Source: an uncultured Roseovarius sp. (GTDB lineage: Bacteria; Pseudomonadota; Alphaproteobacteria; Rhodobacterales; Rhodobacteraceae). From it: a DNA stretch of 64,000 nt. The position numbers and the translations under genes are program-made. Positions 46,227 to 55,860 of the stretch are shown piece by piece. Every line of letters starts with the position of its first letter. The first letter of the stretch is position 1. The stretch spans positions 248,001 to 312,000 of the forward strand of contig CANMBU010000003.1 of the NCBI GenBank assembly GCA_947496175.1, read 5' to 3'. The notes beneath the pieces were generated by a model. The model was not told where the DNA came from, did no database searches, and worked only from the letters and a program-made list of their open reading frames with translations.

Positions 46227-48200
46227 ATGATTACAGAGCTCGGGCACTTCGCACTCATCCTCGCCTTCTTTGTGGCGATCTTTCAAATGATCGTACCACT
46301 GGTGGGCGCGCATAACCGCTGGTCATCCTGGATGGCCACCGCAGAACCCGCAGCAAACCTACAGTTTGGCCTGACCGCGTTATCATTTGCGGCATTGACC
46401 TATGCCTTTGTCACATCAGACTTTTCTGTGCAGTTGGTGGCTCAGAACAGCCACTCTCTGAAACCGATGCTCTACAAAGTGACGGGAGTGTGGGGCAACC
46501 ACGAAGGCTCGATGCTGCTCTGGGTGTTGATTGTCACGCTCTTTGGGGCCTTTGCGTCTTGGTTTGGAGGCAATCTGCCACCGACCTTAAAAGCTCGGGT
46601 TTTGGCGGTGCAAGCGTCTGTTGGCGTTGCATTTTTTGCATTTATCCTTTTCTCGTCCAACCCGTTCCTGCGCCTGCCGGTGCCGCCCTTTGACGGGCAA
46701 GACCTCAACCCGCTTCTGCAAGACCCCGGTCTCGCCTTCCATCCGCCGTTTCTCTATCTGGGTTATGTCGGCCTTTCGATGACGTTTTCCTTCGCCGTTG
46801 CGGCCTTGATCGAAGGTCGTGTCGACGCGGCCTGGGGCCGCTGGGTGCGCCCCTACACATTGGCCGCGTGGATTTTCCTGACCATCGGCATCGCACTTGG
46901 CTCCTGGTGGGCGTATTATGAGCTTGGCTGGGGCGGGTTCTGGTTCTGGGATCCGGTTGAAAATGCCAGCTTCATGCCCTGGCTGATTGCGGCTGCTCTC
47001 CTGCATTCCGCCATTGTGGTGGAAAAGCGCGAGTCGCTTAAAAGCTGGACGATCCTTCTGGCGATCATTGCCTTTGGCTTTTCCATGGTGGGCGCGTTTA
47101 TCACGCGCTCCGGTGTTCTGACCTCTGTTCATGCCTTCGCCACAGACCCTGAGCGTGGAATGTTCCTATTGCTCATTCTTGGCTTCTTCATGATGGTGGG
47201 GCTGACGCTTTTTGCTGCGCGTGCCCATGTGATGCAGGCCAAGGGCGTGTTTGGACTGGTCAGTCGCGAGTCTTTCCTTGTGGCCAACAATGTGCTCTTG
47301 GGCGTTGCCACCTTTGTGGTCTTCGTCGGCACCATCTGGCCGCTCGTGTCCGAGCTTTTCTTTGACCGCAAGCTCAGCGTGGGGGCGCCATTCTTCAACA
47401 TGGCCTTCACGCCGTTCATGATCCTTTTGGGTCTGATCCTGCCAGTCGGGGCGCTTATGCCGTGGAAGCGGGGTGTCCTGTCGCGGGCCATCAAACAGCT
47501 GACTGGCGCGTTTGTTTTGGCTGTTGCAGTTGGCCTGCTGGTTTGGGCGATGCAGACCGAGCGCAGCGCGCTTGGACCCGTGGGTCTCTTTTTGGCCGCA
47601 TGGCTGGTCGCTGGTGCCGCCGTTGATCTCTGGAGCCGCACAGGCCGGGGTGATGATCGCTTTGGCCGCCTGCGCCGTTTGCCGCGCGCGGACTGGGGCA
47701 AGTCGGTGGCGCATGCGGGCTTTGGCATCACCATTGCAGGTGTCTCTGCGATGATGGCCTGGGAGAAGGAAGACATTCGTGTCGCTCAGATCGGTGAAAC
47801 CTATGACTTCGCCGGGTATGAGATCACCTTGGCCGATGTGAAAGACGTGGAAGGTCCCAACTATCTCTCCACAACGGCTGTGATAGATGTCGGTCAAAAC
47901 GGGCAGACGATCGTCTCGCTCAAGCCGGAAAAGCGCATCTACCCTGTAGCGGCCATGCCGACCTCTGAGGCGGCCATCGACAACGGCTTTTTGCGCGACA
48001 TCTATGTTGTGATCGGAGACCCGCAGGTGAATGGCGGCTGGGCGGTGCGCAGCTATTACAAACCTCTGGCCAACTGGATCTGGGGTGGCTCGATCCTGAT
48101 GGCTTTGGGCGGGGCCTTGTCGCTCAGTGACAGGCGCTACCGCGTGGCCGCAGGCGCACGCAAAACGCGCACAACACCCCAAGCGACGCCAGCCGAATGA
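46227..48200 (+). CDS. ccmF: Heme lyase CcmF
   Basis: CcmF ligates heme to apocytochrome c with CcmH. The 657-residue polytopic protein (about 14-15 membrane helices) has the WWD-domain signature WGGFWFWDPVENASFMPWL (about 230-248) and the large periplasmic loop in the C-terminal third (about 525-620). ATG 46227 (MITELGHFALIL) is the family start; an open frame upstream overlaps the holin gene. The stop overlaps the ccmH start by four bases. Confidence 0.96.
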   Translation: MITELGHFALILAFFVAIFQMIVPLVGAHNRWSSWMATAEPAANLQFGLTALSFAALTYAFVTSDFSVQLVAQNSHSLKPMLYKVTGVWGNHEGSMLLWVLIVTLFGAFASWFGGNLPPTLKARVLAVQASVGVAFFAFILFSSNPFLRLPVPPFDGQDLNPLLQDPGLAFHPPFLYLGYVGLSMTFSFAVAALIEGRVDAAWGRWVRPYTLAAWIFLTIGIALGSWWAYYELGWGGFWFWDPVENASFMPWLIAAALLHSAIVVEKRESLKSWTILLAIIAFGFSMVGAFITRSGVLTSVHAFATDPERGMFLLLILGFFMMVGLTLFAARAHVMQAKGVFGLVSRESFLVANNVLLGVATFVVFVGTIWPLVSELFFDRKLSVGAPFFNMAFTPFMILLGLILPVGALMPWKRGVLSRAIKQLTGAFVLAVAVGLLVWAMQTERSALGPVGLFLAAWLVAGAAVDLWSRTGRGDDRFGRLRRLPRADWGKSVAHAGFGITIAGVSAMMAWEKEDIRVAQIGETYDFAGYEITLADVKDVEGPNYLSTTAVIDVGQNGQTIVSLKPEKRIYPVAAMPTSEAAIDNGFLRDIYVVIGDPQVNGGWAVRSYYKPLANWIWGGSILMALGGALSLSDRRYRVAAGARKTRTTPQATPAE

Positions 48201-48652
48201 GACATGCGCTTGCCTTGATCCTGTGCCTGCTGGCAGCTCCCGTGGCCGCGGTGCAGCCGGATGAAATCCTGGATGATCCGGTGCTTGAAGAGCGGGCGCG
48301 GGACATCTCGGCGGGGTTGCGCTGCCTTGTCTGCCGGAATGAGAGCATTGATGAATCCCATGCCGATCTGGCGCGTGACCTGCGGCTCTTGGTGCGCGAA
48401 CGGCTTGTGGCCGGGGACAACGATGAAGAGGTCGTTGACTTTGTCGTGGATCGGTATGGCGAATATGTTCTGCTCAACCCGCTGACCAGCGGGTCAAACC
48501 TTGTGCTCTGGCTGGCAGGGCCCGGCATGCTCTTACTCGCAGGGGCGCTTGGCTGGGGGTATGTTCGACGTCGCGCCACCTCTGAGACCGTCGGAGAGGC
48601 TAAGCTCAGCGAAGATGAAGAAGCGCGGCTTCAGCAAATTCTCGACAAGTGA
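48197..48652 (+). CDS. ccmH: Cytochrome c maturation protein CcmH
   Basis: Membrane-anchored thioredoxin-like subunit of the heme lyase, 151 residues (short form, equal to the N-terminal half of E. coli CcmH). A signal peptide (about 1-18) precedes the redox motif LRCLVCRNESIDES and a C-terminal membrane helix (about 103-122). The CcmI-type half is not in this window. Confidence 0.95.
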   Translation: MRHALALILCLLAAPVAAVQPDEILDDPVLEERARDISAGLRCLVCRNESIDESHADLARDLRLLVRERLVAGDNDEEVVDFVVDRYGEYVLLNPLTSGSNLVLWLAGPGMLLLAGALGWGYVRRRATSETVGEAKLSEDEEARLQQILDK

Positions 48653-48732
48653 CTGTGCGTCGGCGTTGCCTTTGATCCTGATTAAGGGTTGAGTGGCGCG
48701 CGAATGAACTCGACGTGCCGGAGGGCAGAGCT

Positions 48733-49515
48733 TTGAAAGACTACAACACTATCACATTCGACATCACCGATGACGACATCGCGGTGCTGACGCTCAACCG
48801 GCCAGACAAGATGAACGCGCTCAATGCACAGATGCGGGCCGAGATCACCGATGCAGCACGCGTGGCCGGGCGTAAGGCGCGGGTTCTGGTGATGACCGGC
48901 AATGGCAAGGCGTTTTGTTCCGGTCAGGATCTGTCGGATACCGGTCGTGTGTCCGAGCTTGATCTGGAGCGGGTGCTGCGCGACGAATACGTGCCCATGC
49001 TGCACGCCATTGGAAATTGTCCGGTGCCCACAATCAGCGCCGTGAACGGGCCGGCGGCAGGGGCAGGGGCCAACCTGGCGCTGGCGGCGGATGTGGTGAT
49101 TGCATCCGAGAACGCCTATTTCCTGCAGGCTTTCACGCGCATTGGCCTCATCCCGGATGCCGGCGGCACCTTCTGGCTGCCGCGCCAGATGGGGGCGGCC
49201 AAGGCGATGGGGGCTGCCCTTTTCGCCGAACCCATCAGCGCACGGCAGGCCGATGACTGGGGCATGATCTGGGAAGCAGTCGATGAGGCGCTGTTTGAAG
49301 ACCGCTGGCGCGACCGGGCGGCGCATCTGGCCAAGGGGCCGACGCTGGCCTATGCCAACCTCAAACAAGCCATCCGCGGCAGCTGGGACAACGATCTCTC
49401 GGGTCAGCTTGACCTTGAAGCGCGGTTGCAAGGCGATTGTGGGAATTCCCGCGATTTTCAGGAAGGCGTGCTGGCGTTCATTGAAAAGCGCCCGGCGGAG
49501 TATGAGGGGCGGTGA
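48733..49515 (+). CDS. Enoyl-CoA hydratase / isomerase (PaaG-like)
   Basis: Crotonase-fold enzyme of 260 residues: CoA-binding NRPDKMNALN, oxyanion-hole segments GKAFCSGQDLSD and NGPAAGAGANLALAADVVIA, and catalytic-region FTRIGLIPDAGGTFWLPRQMG with Asp in place of the paired-Glu arrangement of mitochondrial hydratase, as in PaaG-type isomerases. TTG 48733 is chosen because GGAGGG lies just upstream; GTG 48715 is in frame but overlaps that site. Pathway (phenylacetate or other acyl-CoA) cannot be fixed; other paa genes are not nearby. Confidence 0.85.
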   Translation: MKDYNTITFDITDDDIAVLTLNRPDKMNALNAQMRAEITDAARVAGRKARVLVMTGNGKAFCSGQDLSDTGRVSELDLERVLRDEYVPMLHAIGNCPVPTISAVNGPAAGAGANLALAADVVIASENAYFLQAFTRIGLIPDAGGTFWLPRQMGAAKAMGAALFAEPISARQADDWGMIWEAVDEALFEDRWRDRAAHLAKGPTLAYANLKQAIRGSWDNDLSGQLDLEARLQGDCGNSRDFQEGVLAFIEKRPAEYEGR

Positions 49516-49579
49516 TGTTTCTGCGATGGAGTTGAGGTCGGCTTTGAGGCCATTCAAGACCTCTGCTCATCGCGCCCAT

Positions 49580-49643
49580 GGCACGGAATCAAGGGGCGTA
49601 GCCCCGCCGTGCCAGCGCCGGACCGGCCCTATGGGCCGGCGCT
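49580..49643. repeat. Structured intergenic element, copy 1
   Basis: Two adjoining hairpins. First: GGCACGG (49580-49586) pairs with CCGTGCC (49607-49613), enclosing AATCAA and an inner stem GGGGC-GTA-GCCCC. Second: AGCGCC (49614-49619) pairs with GGCGCT (49638-49643), with a GGACC bulge and an inner stem GGCCC-TAT-GGGCC. A diverged copy lies 210 bases downstream. No protein-coding function is apparent in 49516-50010, which otherwise holds no gene I can support. Confidence 0.65.
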
Positions 49644-49789
49644 TTGTCTGGCCTGGGCGCTCCGAAAATCTGGCTGACTGACGTGTCGGGGATAAAGCGC
49701 ATCGGTCATACGTCGGATGCGCCGTCCCCCAGTCCGACGCTGTCACGGCTTGTGTTGGACGGCAGCAGTGAGCCCAAGAAGACTCCTCT

Positions 49790-49852
49790 CGCGCGGAATC
49801 AAGGCGCGTAGCGCCGCCGCGCGATCGCCAGACCGCCCCCCGGGCTGGCGAT
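49790..49852. repeat. Structured intergenic element, copy 2
   Basis: Same architecture as copy 1: CGCGCGG (49790-49796) with CCGCGCG (49817-49823), enclosing AATCAA and GGCGC-GTA-GCGCC, then ATCGCC (49824-49829) with GGCGAT (49847-49852), an AGACC bulge and GCCC-CCC-GGGC. Unpaired bases are conserved between the copies while four stem positions change in compensating pairs, which points to selection or shared origin at the level of folded structure. Confidence 0.65.
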
Positions 49853-50010
49853 TGGTCCACGTGGGCGCTGAGATCAACGAATTCGCAGGCTTGGCTGCCA
49901 TAAAGTGACCTGAACCAATGGCATGTCGCCACCCCGCGGTCTGGCCATCGCGCGTCTTCGCACTCCAATTGGCTATGGCAGCTCCACCCGCAATGCAGTC
50001 ATCAAACAAA

Positions 50011-50046
50011 AACCACCCTCACAAGCGCATGTAAGGGTGGTTTTTT
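50011..50046. terminator. Rho-independent terminator at the gltA 3' side
   Basis: AACCACCCT (50011-50019) pairs with AGGGTGGTT (50034-50042) and is flanked by T/A runs on both sides (TTTTTT on the plus strand, TTTTTG on the minus strand). It lies 35 bases past the gltA stop and would terminate gltA; it can work in both directions. Confidence 0.85.
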
Positions 50047-50080
50047 ACTTGAGATCAAATTTTGCGTTGCCCCGACAGGA

Positions 50081-51376
50081 CTATCGCTTCTCCATATCCA
50101 CATAGTCCCGCAGCGTCTCGCCCTGATAGAGCTGACGCGGGCGGCCGATTTTGAGTTGTGGGTCGGCGATCATTTCTTTCCATTGTGAAATCCAGCCCAC
50201 TGTGCGGCTGAGTGCAAAGATCGGGGTGAACATCGAGGTGGGGAAGCCCATCGCATCCAGAATGATGCCGGAATAGAAGTCCACATTCGGGAACAGCTTC
50301 TTCTCGGCGAAATACGGGTCCGCCAGAGCCTGTTTTTCAAGCTCTTTGGCAACCTGAAGGGTGGGGTTGTTTTCCACCCCCAAGAGATCCAGAACCTCAT
50401 CGGCGGATTGCTTGAGAACCTTGGCGCGGGGATCGAAATTCTTGTAGACCCGGTGGCCAAAACCCATCAGGCGGAAATCATCGTCCTTGTCTTTGGCGCG
50501 GGCGATATATTCCGGAATGCGGTCAACCGAGCCAATCTCGCGCAGCATTTCAAGACAGGCCTGGTTCGCCCCGCCATGCGCCGGCCCCCAGAGACAGGCA
50601 ATGCCCGCGGCGATACAGGCAAACGGGTTGGCGCCGGAGGAAGATGCCAGACGCACTGTGGATGTCGACGCATTCTGTTCGTGATCGGCGTGCAGGGTAA
50701 AGATCCGGTCCATCGCGCGGCTCAGGATCGGGTTCACCTCATAGTCTTCGGCGGGCACGGCAAAGCACATGCGCAGAAAGTTCGAGGCATAGTCCAGCTC
50801 ATTGCGGGGATACACAAACGGCTGGCCCAGTGTGTATTTGTAGGCCATCGCCGCGATGGTCGGCATCTTGGCAATCATGCGGATCGAGGCGACTTCACGC
50901 TGCCAGGGATCGGAAATGTCGGTGCTGTCGTGGTAGAAGGCGCTCAGTGCGCCGACGACGCCCACCATGATGGCCATCGGATGCGCATCCCGGCGATAGC
51001 CGCGGAAGAGGAAATGCATCTGCTCATGCAGCATGGTGTGCATGGTCACGCGGTTCTCAAAATCCTCCAGCGTGGCCGCATCGGGCAGTTCGCCATAGAG
51101 CAGAAGGTAGCACACTTCGAGGTAGTGCGACTTCTCGGCGAGCTGATCAATCGGGTAGCCACGGTGCAGCAGCTCGCCTTTGCCGCCATCAATGAAGGTA
51201 ATCGTGCTGTCGCAAGAGGCGGTTGAGGTAAAGCCCGGATCATAGGTAAACACACCCGCCTGACCATAGAGTTTGCGAATGTCGATGACATCCGGTCCAG
51301 CTGTTGGCGAATAGATCGGCAGATCATAATCAGTGCCATCAATTGTCAGTTTTGCGGATTTTGTGCTTTCGGCCAT
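50081..51376 (-). CDS. gltA: Citrate synthase (type II, hexameric)
   Basis: Condenses oxaloacetate and acetyl-CoA at the entry to the TCA cycle. The 431-residue product is of the long Gram-negative, NADH-sensitive type, with [15 protein letters not shown] (catalytic His), [15 protein letters not shown] (His and Arg), the Asp-containing NVDFYSGI, and the N-terminal [30 protein letters not shown] 51376 has GGAG upstream; four codons earlier there is another in-frame start. It is followed by a strong terminator. Confidence 0.97.
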   Translation of the reverse strand: MAESTKSAKLTIDGTDYDLPIYSPTAGPDVIDIRKLYGQAGVFTYDPGFTSTASCDSTITFIDGGKGELLHRGYPIDQLAEKSHYLEVCYLLLYGELPDAATLEDFENRVTMHTMLHEQMHFLFRGYRRDAHPMAIMVGVVGALSAFYHDSTDISDPWQREVASIRMIAKMPTIAAMAYKYTLGQPFVYPRNELDYASNFLRMCFAVPAEDYEVNPILSRAMDRIFTLHADHEQNASTSTVRLASSSGANPFACIAAGIACLWGPAHGGANQACLEMLREIGSVDRIPEYIARAKDKDDDFRLMGFGHRVYKNFDPRAKVLKQSADEVLDLLGVENNPTLQVAKELEKQALADPYFAEKKLFPNVDFYSGIILDAMGFPTSMFTPIFALSRTVGWISQWKEMIADPQLKIGRPRQLYQGETLRDYVDMEKR

Positions 51377-51448
51377 CGGGTTCTCCATCGTCTCGCGGAC
51401 ATCCTAAGACATCCCGCAGTGCATAGTGCTGCGACCCTTTAGGCTTGG

Positions 51449-52858
51449 TTAAGCCTGACCTTGGGCCGCATCGTTTATTCGGGCCAGAGATTCCTCCCGC
51501 CCAAGTACCAGCATCATGTCAAACACACTGGGTGTTGCGCTTCGTCCTGCAAGGGCTGCCCGCATGGGGCCGGCGAGCTTACCGAACTTGATGTCCTTGG
51601 TCTCCGCGAAGGCCATTGCAGCGGCCTCCAAAGCGTCTCTGGCCCACGTAACATCTTGCAATCGCGGCGTCAATTCTTTCAGTATACCACGGGATACAAT
51701 ATCAAGCTGACCCGCAGATTTTTCATCCGGTTCGATAGGGCGGTCTGTCAGAATAAACTCTGCTTTATCAATAAGTTCCGGGAATGTTTTGGCGCGTTCT
51801 TTCAGGCAATACATGCCGGATGACAACAGATCACGTTTTGCTGTTGGCAGGGTGTTCGCGCCGGAAGACGCCAGAAAACGCTCTAATTCATGCAGCAGTG
51901 CAGCATTGTCAGCAGCGGCGATATGCTGGCCGCAAAGATTCTCCAGTTTTTTGAAGTCGAACCGCGCCGGGGATTTGCCAATTCCGCCGAGGTCAAACCA
52001 CTCTTTGGCTTGGGCGTCGGTGAAGAATTCATCATCTCCATGACTCCAGCCTAACCGCGCCAGATAGTTGCGCATGCCTGCCGCCGGATAGCCCATCTTC
52101 TGGTATTCATCGACGCCAAGCGCGCCGTGACGCTTTGAGAGTTTTTTGCCATCTGGGCCATGAATGAGCGGAATATGCGACCAGACAGGGATGTCCCAGC
52201 CCATGGCCTCAAATACCATCATCTGACGCGCTGCATTGTTGAGGTGATCATCGCCGCGGATCACATGCGTCACCCCCATATCATGATCATCCACCGCCAC
52301 GGCCAGCATGTAAACGGGCGTGCCATCGCTGCGGAGCAGGACCATGTCGTCGAGTTGATCATTGCGGATCGTGACATCACCCTGCACCTGATCCCGAATG
52401 ACAGTGGTGCCATCCTGAGGTGCCTTGATGCGGATCACGTAGGGCATATCGGGATGGGTGGCCGGGTCCGCTTCGCGCCAGGGGCTGCGAAACAGGGTGG
52501 AACGACCTTCGGCGCGCGCCGCCTCACGAAAGGTCTGGATTTCGTCCTGTGTGGAGAAGCATTTATAGGCCTTGCCCTCGGACAGCAGCTGATGCGCCAC
52601 TTCGGCATGGCGGTCAGCGCGGTCAAACTGACTAATGACGTCGCCGTCATGATCCAGTCCAAGCCAGGCCATACCATCCAGAATGGCCTGCGTGGCCTCA
52701 GGCGTAGAACGTGCGCGGTCGGTATCCTCAATCCGCAAGAGAAACGTCCCGCCACGGCCCCGTGCATAAAGCCAGTTAAAGAGGGCTGTGCGTGCCCCCC
52801 CAATGTGGAGATAGCCCGTAGGCGAGGGGGCGAAACGGGTCACAACCTTTTGCGCCAT
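51449..52858 (-). CDS. gltX: Glutamyl-tRNA synthetase
   Basis: Class I aminoacyl-tRNA synthetase of 469 residues: HIGH-like motif in [18 protein letters not shown] and KMSKS-like motif in [12 protein letters not shown] (about 240-250), with the C-terminal helical anticodon-binding domain. Alphaproteobacteria usually carry two GltX-like enzymes, one of which may charge tRNA-Gln; which one this is cannot be told here. Same strand as gltA (73 bases between them) and divergent from comEC. Confidence 0.95.
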   Translation of the reverse strand: MAQKVVTRFAPSPTGYLHIGGARTALFNWLYARGRGGTFLLRIEDTDRARSTPEATQAILDGMAWLGLDHDGDVISQFDRADRHAEVAHQLLSEGKAYKCFSTQDEIQTFREAARAEGRSTLFRSPWREADPATHPDMPYVIRIKAPQDGTTVIRDQVQGDVTIRNDQLDDMVLLRSDGTPVYMLAVAVDDHDMGVTHVIRGDDHLNNAARQMMVFEAMGWDIPVWSHIPLIHGPDGKKLSKRHGALGVDEYQKMGYPAAGMRNYLARLGWSHGDDEFFTDAQAKEWFDLGGIGKSPARFDFKKLENLCGQHIAAADNAALLHELERFLASSGANTLPTAKRDLLSSGMYCLKERAKTFPELIDKAEFILTDRPIEPDEKSAGQLDIVSRGILKELTPRLQDVTWARDALEAAAMAFAETKDIKFGKLAGPMRAALAGRSATPSVFDMMLVLGREESLARINDAAQGQA

Positions 52859-52950
52859 GAAAACGTTAACCTTTCAGTAAGAGGCAGAGGCCAAGCTTGC
52901 GTGCAAACCGGCGTGGTCTGTCTACCCAGCCGCTGCACAGGAAACAAGCC

Positions 52951-54984
52951 TTGAGCCATGCGCACGCATTTGCGGTTCGGCTGTGCCAGACCATCACACT
53001 GGTTTGGCTGTCGCAACGCGGGCATCTGTTCGGCTGGGTGCCCGTGTTTCTGGCCATGGGAGTCGGCGGATACTTTCTTCTGAAATTTGAACCTGGGGCG
53101 GCGCACTACGCTGTTCTGGCTTTGGGAATAGCTGTGTCTCTTGTCGCCGGTCGCTGGCTGGCGCCTGAGGTCCGTCCGGCACTCTGGGCTTTGTCACTGG
53201 TGGCTCTTGGCGGGGTCCTGGCCGGGGCGCGGGCGCACATGTTGGCAGAGCCTGTTCTTGGCTGGCGCTACTACGGTCCGGTGCAGGGGCGACTTGTGGC
53301 GCTGGATCGTTCGGCCTCTGACGCTTTGCGCCTGACACTGGACCAGGTGGTCCTGACCGGCATTCCGATGGATGAGATACCGGCGCGCGTGCGTGTGGCG
53401 CTGCATGGAGATCCTCCGATTGTGCCACTGACGCCTGGAACGACCCTGATCATGACTGCGCATCTGTCCCCACCCGGAGGCCCGGTTGAGCCTGGAGGAT
53501 TCGACTTCCAACGCCACGCCTGGTTTCAGCAACTCGGAGCCGTGGGGTACACCCGCACACCCGTTCTGCGCCTGAGACCGCCGGGGCAGGGGCAATGGAT
53601 CACCCGCACGCGCATGGCCCTATCTGCGCGGGTTCAATCCAAACTGGAGGGCGAGGCCGGGGCATTTGCTGCCGCCATCATGACCGGGGACCGATCGGCC
53701 ATGGGGCAGGACACGCTCACTGCTTTGCGGGTGTCCAATCTGGCGCATCTTCTGGCCATCTCGGGGTTGCATATGGGCTTGCTCACCGGGTTTGTTTTTG
53801 CCGCCTTGAGGTTGGGCTTTGCTGCGATACCGTCGCTGAATGTCCGCTGGCCAACACGCAAACTTGCGGCCATAGGCGCGTTTTTTGCAGCCGCCGGTTA
53901 TTTCGCACTCTCGGGGGGCAACGTCTCGACCGAACGGGCCTTTGTGATGGTCACGGTCATGCTGATCGCGGTGCTGGCGGACAGGCGCGTGCTGAGCCTG
54001 CGCTCGGTGGCGGTTGCGGCTATCATTGTGCTGGTTCTGCGCCCTGAGGCGTTGCTGGGGCCAGGGTTTCAAATGTCCTTTGCCGCAACCGCAGCCCTGA
54101 TTGCGGTGTTCAATGGCTTGCGAGCCCGGGATATTTCTCTCGGCCCACGCTGGTTGCGCCCTGCGGTGGCGGTGGTGATTTCCTCGGCTGTTGCAGGGCT
54201 GGCCACGGCGCCCATTGCAGCCGCGCATTTCAACCAGATCGCGCATTACGGTTTGATTGCCAATCTCCTGTCCGTGCCGCTCATGGGGGTGATCGTGATC
54301 CCAATGGCGGTGCTTGCTGGTCTGCTGATGCCATTTGGCCTCGAAGGCCCGGTACTCAGCATTATGGGGCTCGCGCTGGATTGGATCCTTGGTGTTGCGC
54401 ACACAACGTCCGGCTGGGAGGGCGCAAGAGGGATGGTGCCGTCTCCGGGTAAGGCGGTCTTGCCGCTCATCGCGCTTGGCGCGCTCTTTGCGCTTTTGTG
54501 GAAAGGGCGGTTGTGGATGTTGGGCGTTGCGCCTGTCGTCCTGGGTTTTGCGCTATGGGCCGGAACACCCAGACCGGATGTGCTCATCGCGGAAACCGGC
54601 GGACTTGTGGGCATTATGACGGATCAAGGTCGTGCGCTATCTAAACCTCGCGGCGCGGGCTTTGTTGCGCTCAACTGGCTTGAGAATGATGGCAATCCAA
54701 GCTCTCAGGACGCGGCAAACGCGCTTTGGTCAGAGGACGCAAGACGCGCATGGAAGATCACTCATTTGCTGGGCAAAAAGGCCGCTGAAAGCTTTGACAG
54801 CTGTGCTAGGGAGGATTGGGTGATCCTGTCCGCTGTGCCGCGTGACCTGAACCTGCCGTGCCGCGTCATTCATCCCAAAACGCTAAGGGCAAGCGGTGCG
54901 CTTGCCCTCTACAAAACAAAAGATGGGATCAAAACAATATCCGCGCGCGACGTCACCGGCACACGGCTCTGGCATGCTCAGTAG
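52951..54984 (+). CDS. comEC: ComEC/Rec2 DNA-uptake channel protein
   Basis: Inner-membrane channel for single-stranded DNA uptake. The product (677 residues from TTG 52951) has N-terminal helices, a DUF4131/OB-like domain (about 75-190), and the large competence domain with many membrane helices including [19 protein letters not shown] (about 250-268) and [13 protein letters not shown]. The C-terminal metallo-beta-lactamase domain seen in long ComEC proteins is reduced to about 120 residues without the HxHxDH motif. TTG 52951 has AGGAAA upstream; TTG 52897 (695 residues) is an alternative. In Rhodobacterales ComEC also takes up DNA delivered by gene transfer agents, relevant to the lysis pair at 45 kb. 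Confidence 0.85.
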   Translation: MSHAHAFAVRLCQTITLVWLSQRGHLFGWVPVFLAMGVGGYFLLKFEPGAAHYAVLALGIAVSLVAGRWLAPEVRPALWALSLVALGGVLAGARAHMLAEPVLGWRYYGPVQGRLVALDRSASDALRLTLDQVVLTGIPMDEIPARVRVALHGDPPIVPLTPGTTLIMTAHLSPPGGPVEPGGFDFQRHAWFQQLGAVGYTRTPVLRLRPPGQGQWITRTRMALSARVQSKLEGEAGAFAAAIMTGDRSAMGQDTLTALRVSNLAHLLAISGLHMGLLTGFVFAALRLGFAAIPSLNVRWPTRKLAAIGAFFAAAGYFALSGGNVSTERAFVMVTVMLIAVLADRRVLSLRSVAVAAIIVLVLRPEALLGPGFQMSFAATAALIAVFNGLRARDISLGPRWLRPAVAVVISSAVAGLATAPIAAAHFNQIAHYGLIANLLSVPLMGVIVIPMAVLAGLLMPFGLEGPVLSIMGLALDWILGVAHTTSGWEGARGMVPSPGKAVLPLIALGALFALLWKGRLWMLGVAPVVLGFALWAGTPRPDVLIAETGGLVGIMTDQGRALSKPRGAGFVALNWLENDGNPSSQDAANALWSEDARRAWKITHLLGKKAAESFDSCAREDWVILSAVPRDLNLPCRVIHPKTLRASGALALYKTKDGIKTISARDVTGTRLWHAQ

Positions 54985-55679
54985 CTTCGGATCAGCCCGA
55001 CCAGCTTGCCCTGAAACTTGACCTTGTCATCGGGCAGAACACGCGTTTCATAGGCCGGGTTCGCCGCCTCAAGTGCGATAGCATTGCCCCGGCGGTAGAA
55101 CTTTTTCAGGGTTGCTTCCTGATCCTCAACGAGGGCCACAACGATGTCGCCATTATCGGCCGAGTTGGTTTCGCGAATGATCACCACGTCGCCGTCATTG
55201 ATGCCGGCATCAATCATCGAGTCGCCCTTAACTTCAAGCGCGTAATGCTCGCCCGGGCCGCTGATCATATCGCCCGGCACGGCCACATTTCGGCTCGCAT
55301 GGGCAATCGCCTCAATCGGCACACCGGCGGCAATCCGGCCCATCAAAGGCAGTTCCATCACCTGTGCGGCATCAACCGGTTGCGCATTGGCAGGCTGTGG
55401 CGTGTCGGGTTTGTCACCCTCGATCACACGCGGGGTAAAGCCCGGAGCGCTGTCGCTGATCATGTTGTCCGGCAGTTTGACGATCTCAAGCGCCCGCGCC
55501 CGATGGGCGAGACGACGGATAAATCCACGTTCTTCCAGTGCGGTGATCAACCGGTGAATGCCGGATTTGGACCGCAGATCAAGCGCATCTTTCATCTCGT
55601 CAAAACTGGGCGGCACACCGTCGCGCTGCACCCGTTTATGAATGAACTCCAACAAATCGAGCTGCTTCTTTGTCAGCAT
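54978..55679 (-). CDS. lexA: SOS repressor LexA
   Basis: LexA of 233 residues: winged helix-turn-helix (about 1-65, [29 protein letters not shown]), self-cleavage site Ala118-Gly119 in MGRIAAGVP, and catalytic dyad Ser154 (KGDSMIDAG) and Lys192 (EATLKKFYR). GGAGGAA precedes ATG 55679. An alphaproteobacterial LexA box overlaps its promoter (55715-55743), so it represses itself. It converges with comEC, overlapping by seven bases. Confidence 0.96.
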   Translation of the reverse strand: MLTKKQLDLLEFIHKRVQRDGVPPSFDEMKDALDLRSKSGIHRLITALEERGFIRRLAHRARALEIVKLPDNMISDSAPGFTPRVIEGDKPDTPQPANAQPVDAAQVMELPLMGRIAAGVPIEAIAHASRNVAVPGDMISGPGEHYALEVKGDSMIDAGINDGDVVIIRETNSADNGDIVVALVEDQEATLKKFYRRGNAIALEAANPAYETRVLPDDKVKFQGKLVGLIRSY

Positions 55680-55714
55680 GAAACCATTCCTCCAAGGCTC
55701 GTTGGTTTCTCTTT

Positions 55715-55743
55715 GTTCTATTCATGTTCATGTTTTGTGTCAA
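55715..55743 (-). promoter_or_regulatory. lexA promoter with overlapping LexA box
   Basis: On the minus strand: -35 TTGACA (55743-55738), a 17-base spacer and -10 TAGAAC (55720-55715). The direct-repeat LexA box of alphaproteobacteria, GTTC-N7-GTTC, reads on the plus strand at 55715-55718 and 55726-55729, covering the -10 and the downstream half of the spacer. This supports SOS autoregulation of lexA. Confidence 0.85.
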
Positions 55744-55773
55744 CAGGCCTGTGGATAAGTGGGGTTTGGGAGT

Positions 55774-55838
55774 GTCATCCTCGGACTTGATCCGAGGACC
55801 TCGGTGACCAAGAGGTCTCCGATCAAGTCGGGGATGAC
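55774..55838. repeat. Intergenic palindromic repeat between lexA promoter and moeA
   Basis: GTCATCC at 55774 and GGATGAC at 55832-55838 bound an imperfect inverted repeat; inside the left part is the hairpin CCTCGGA-CTTGA-TCCGAGG (55779-55797), and the right part carries the near-complement GATCAAGTCGGGGATGAC. I recognise the GTCATCC..CGGACTTGATCCG type as a widespread alphaproteobacterial dispersed element (from memory). It may serve as the moeA-operon terminator. Confidence 0.6.
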
Positions 55839-55860
55839 GTGCGCATGGAACGGCACGTTC

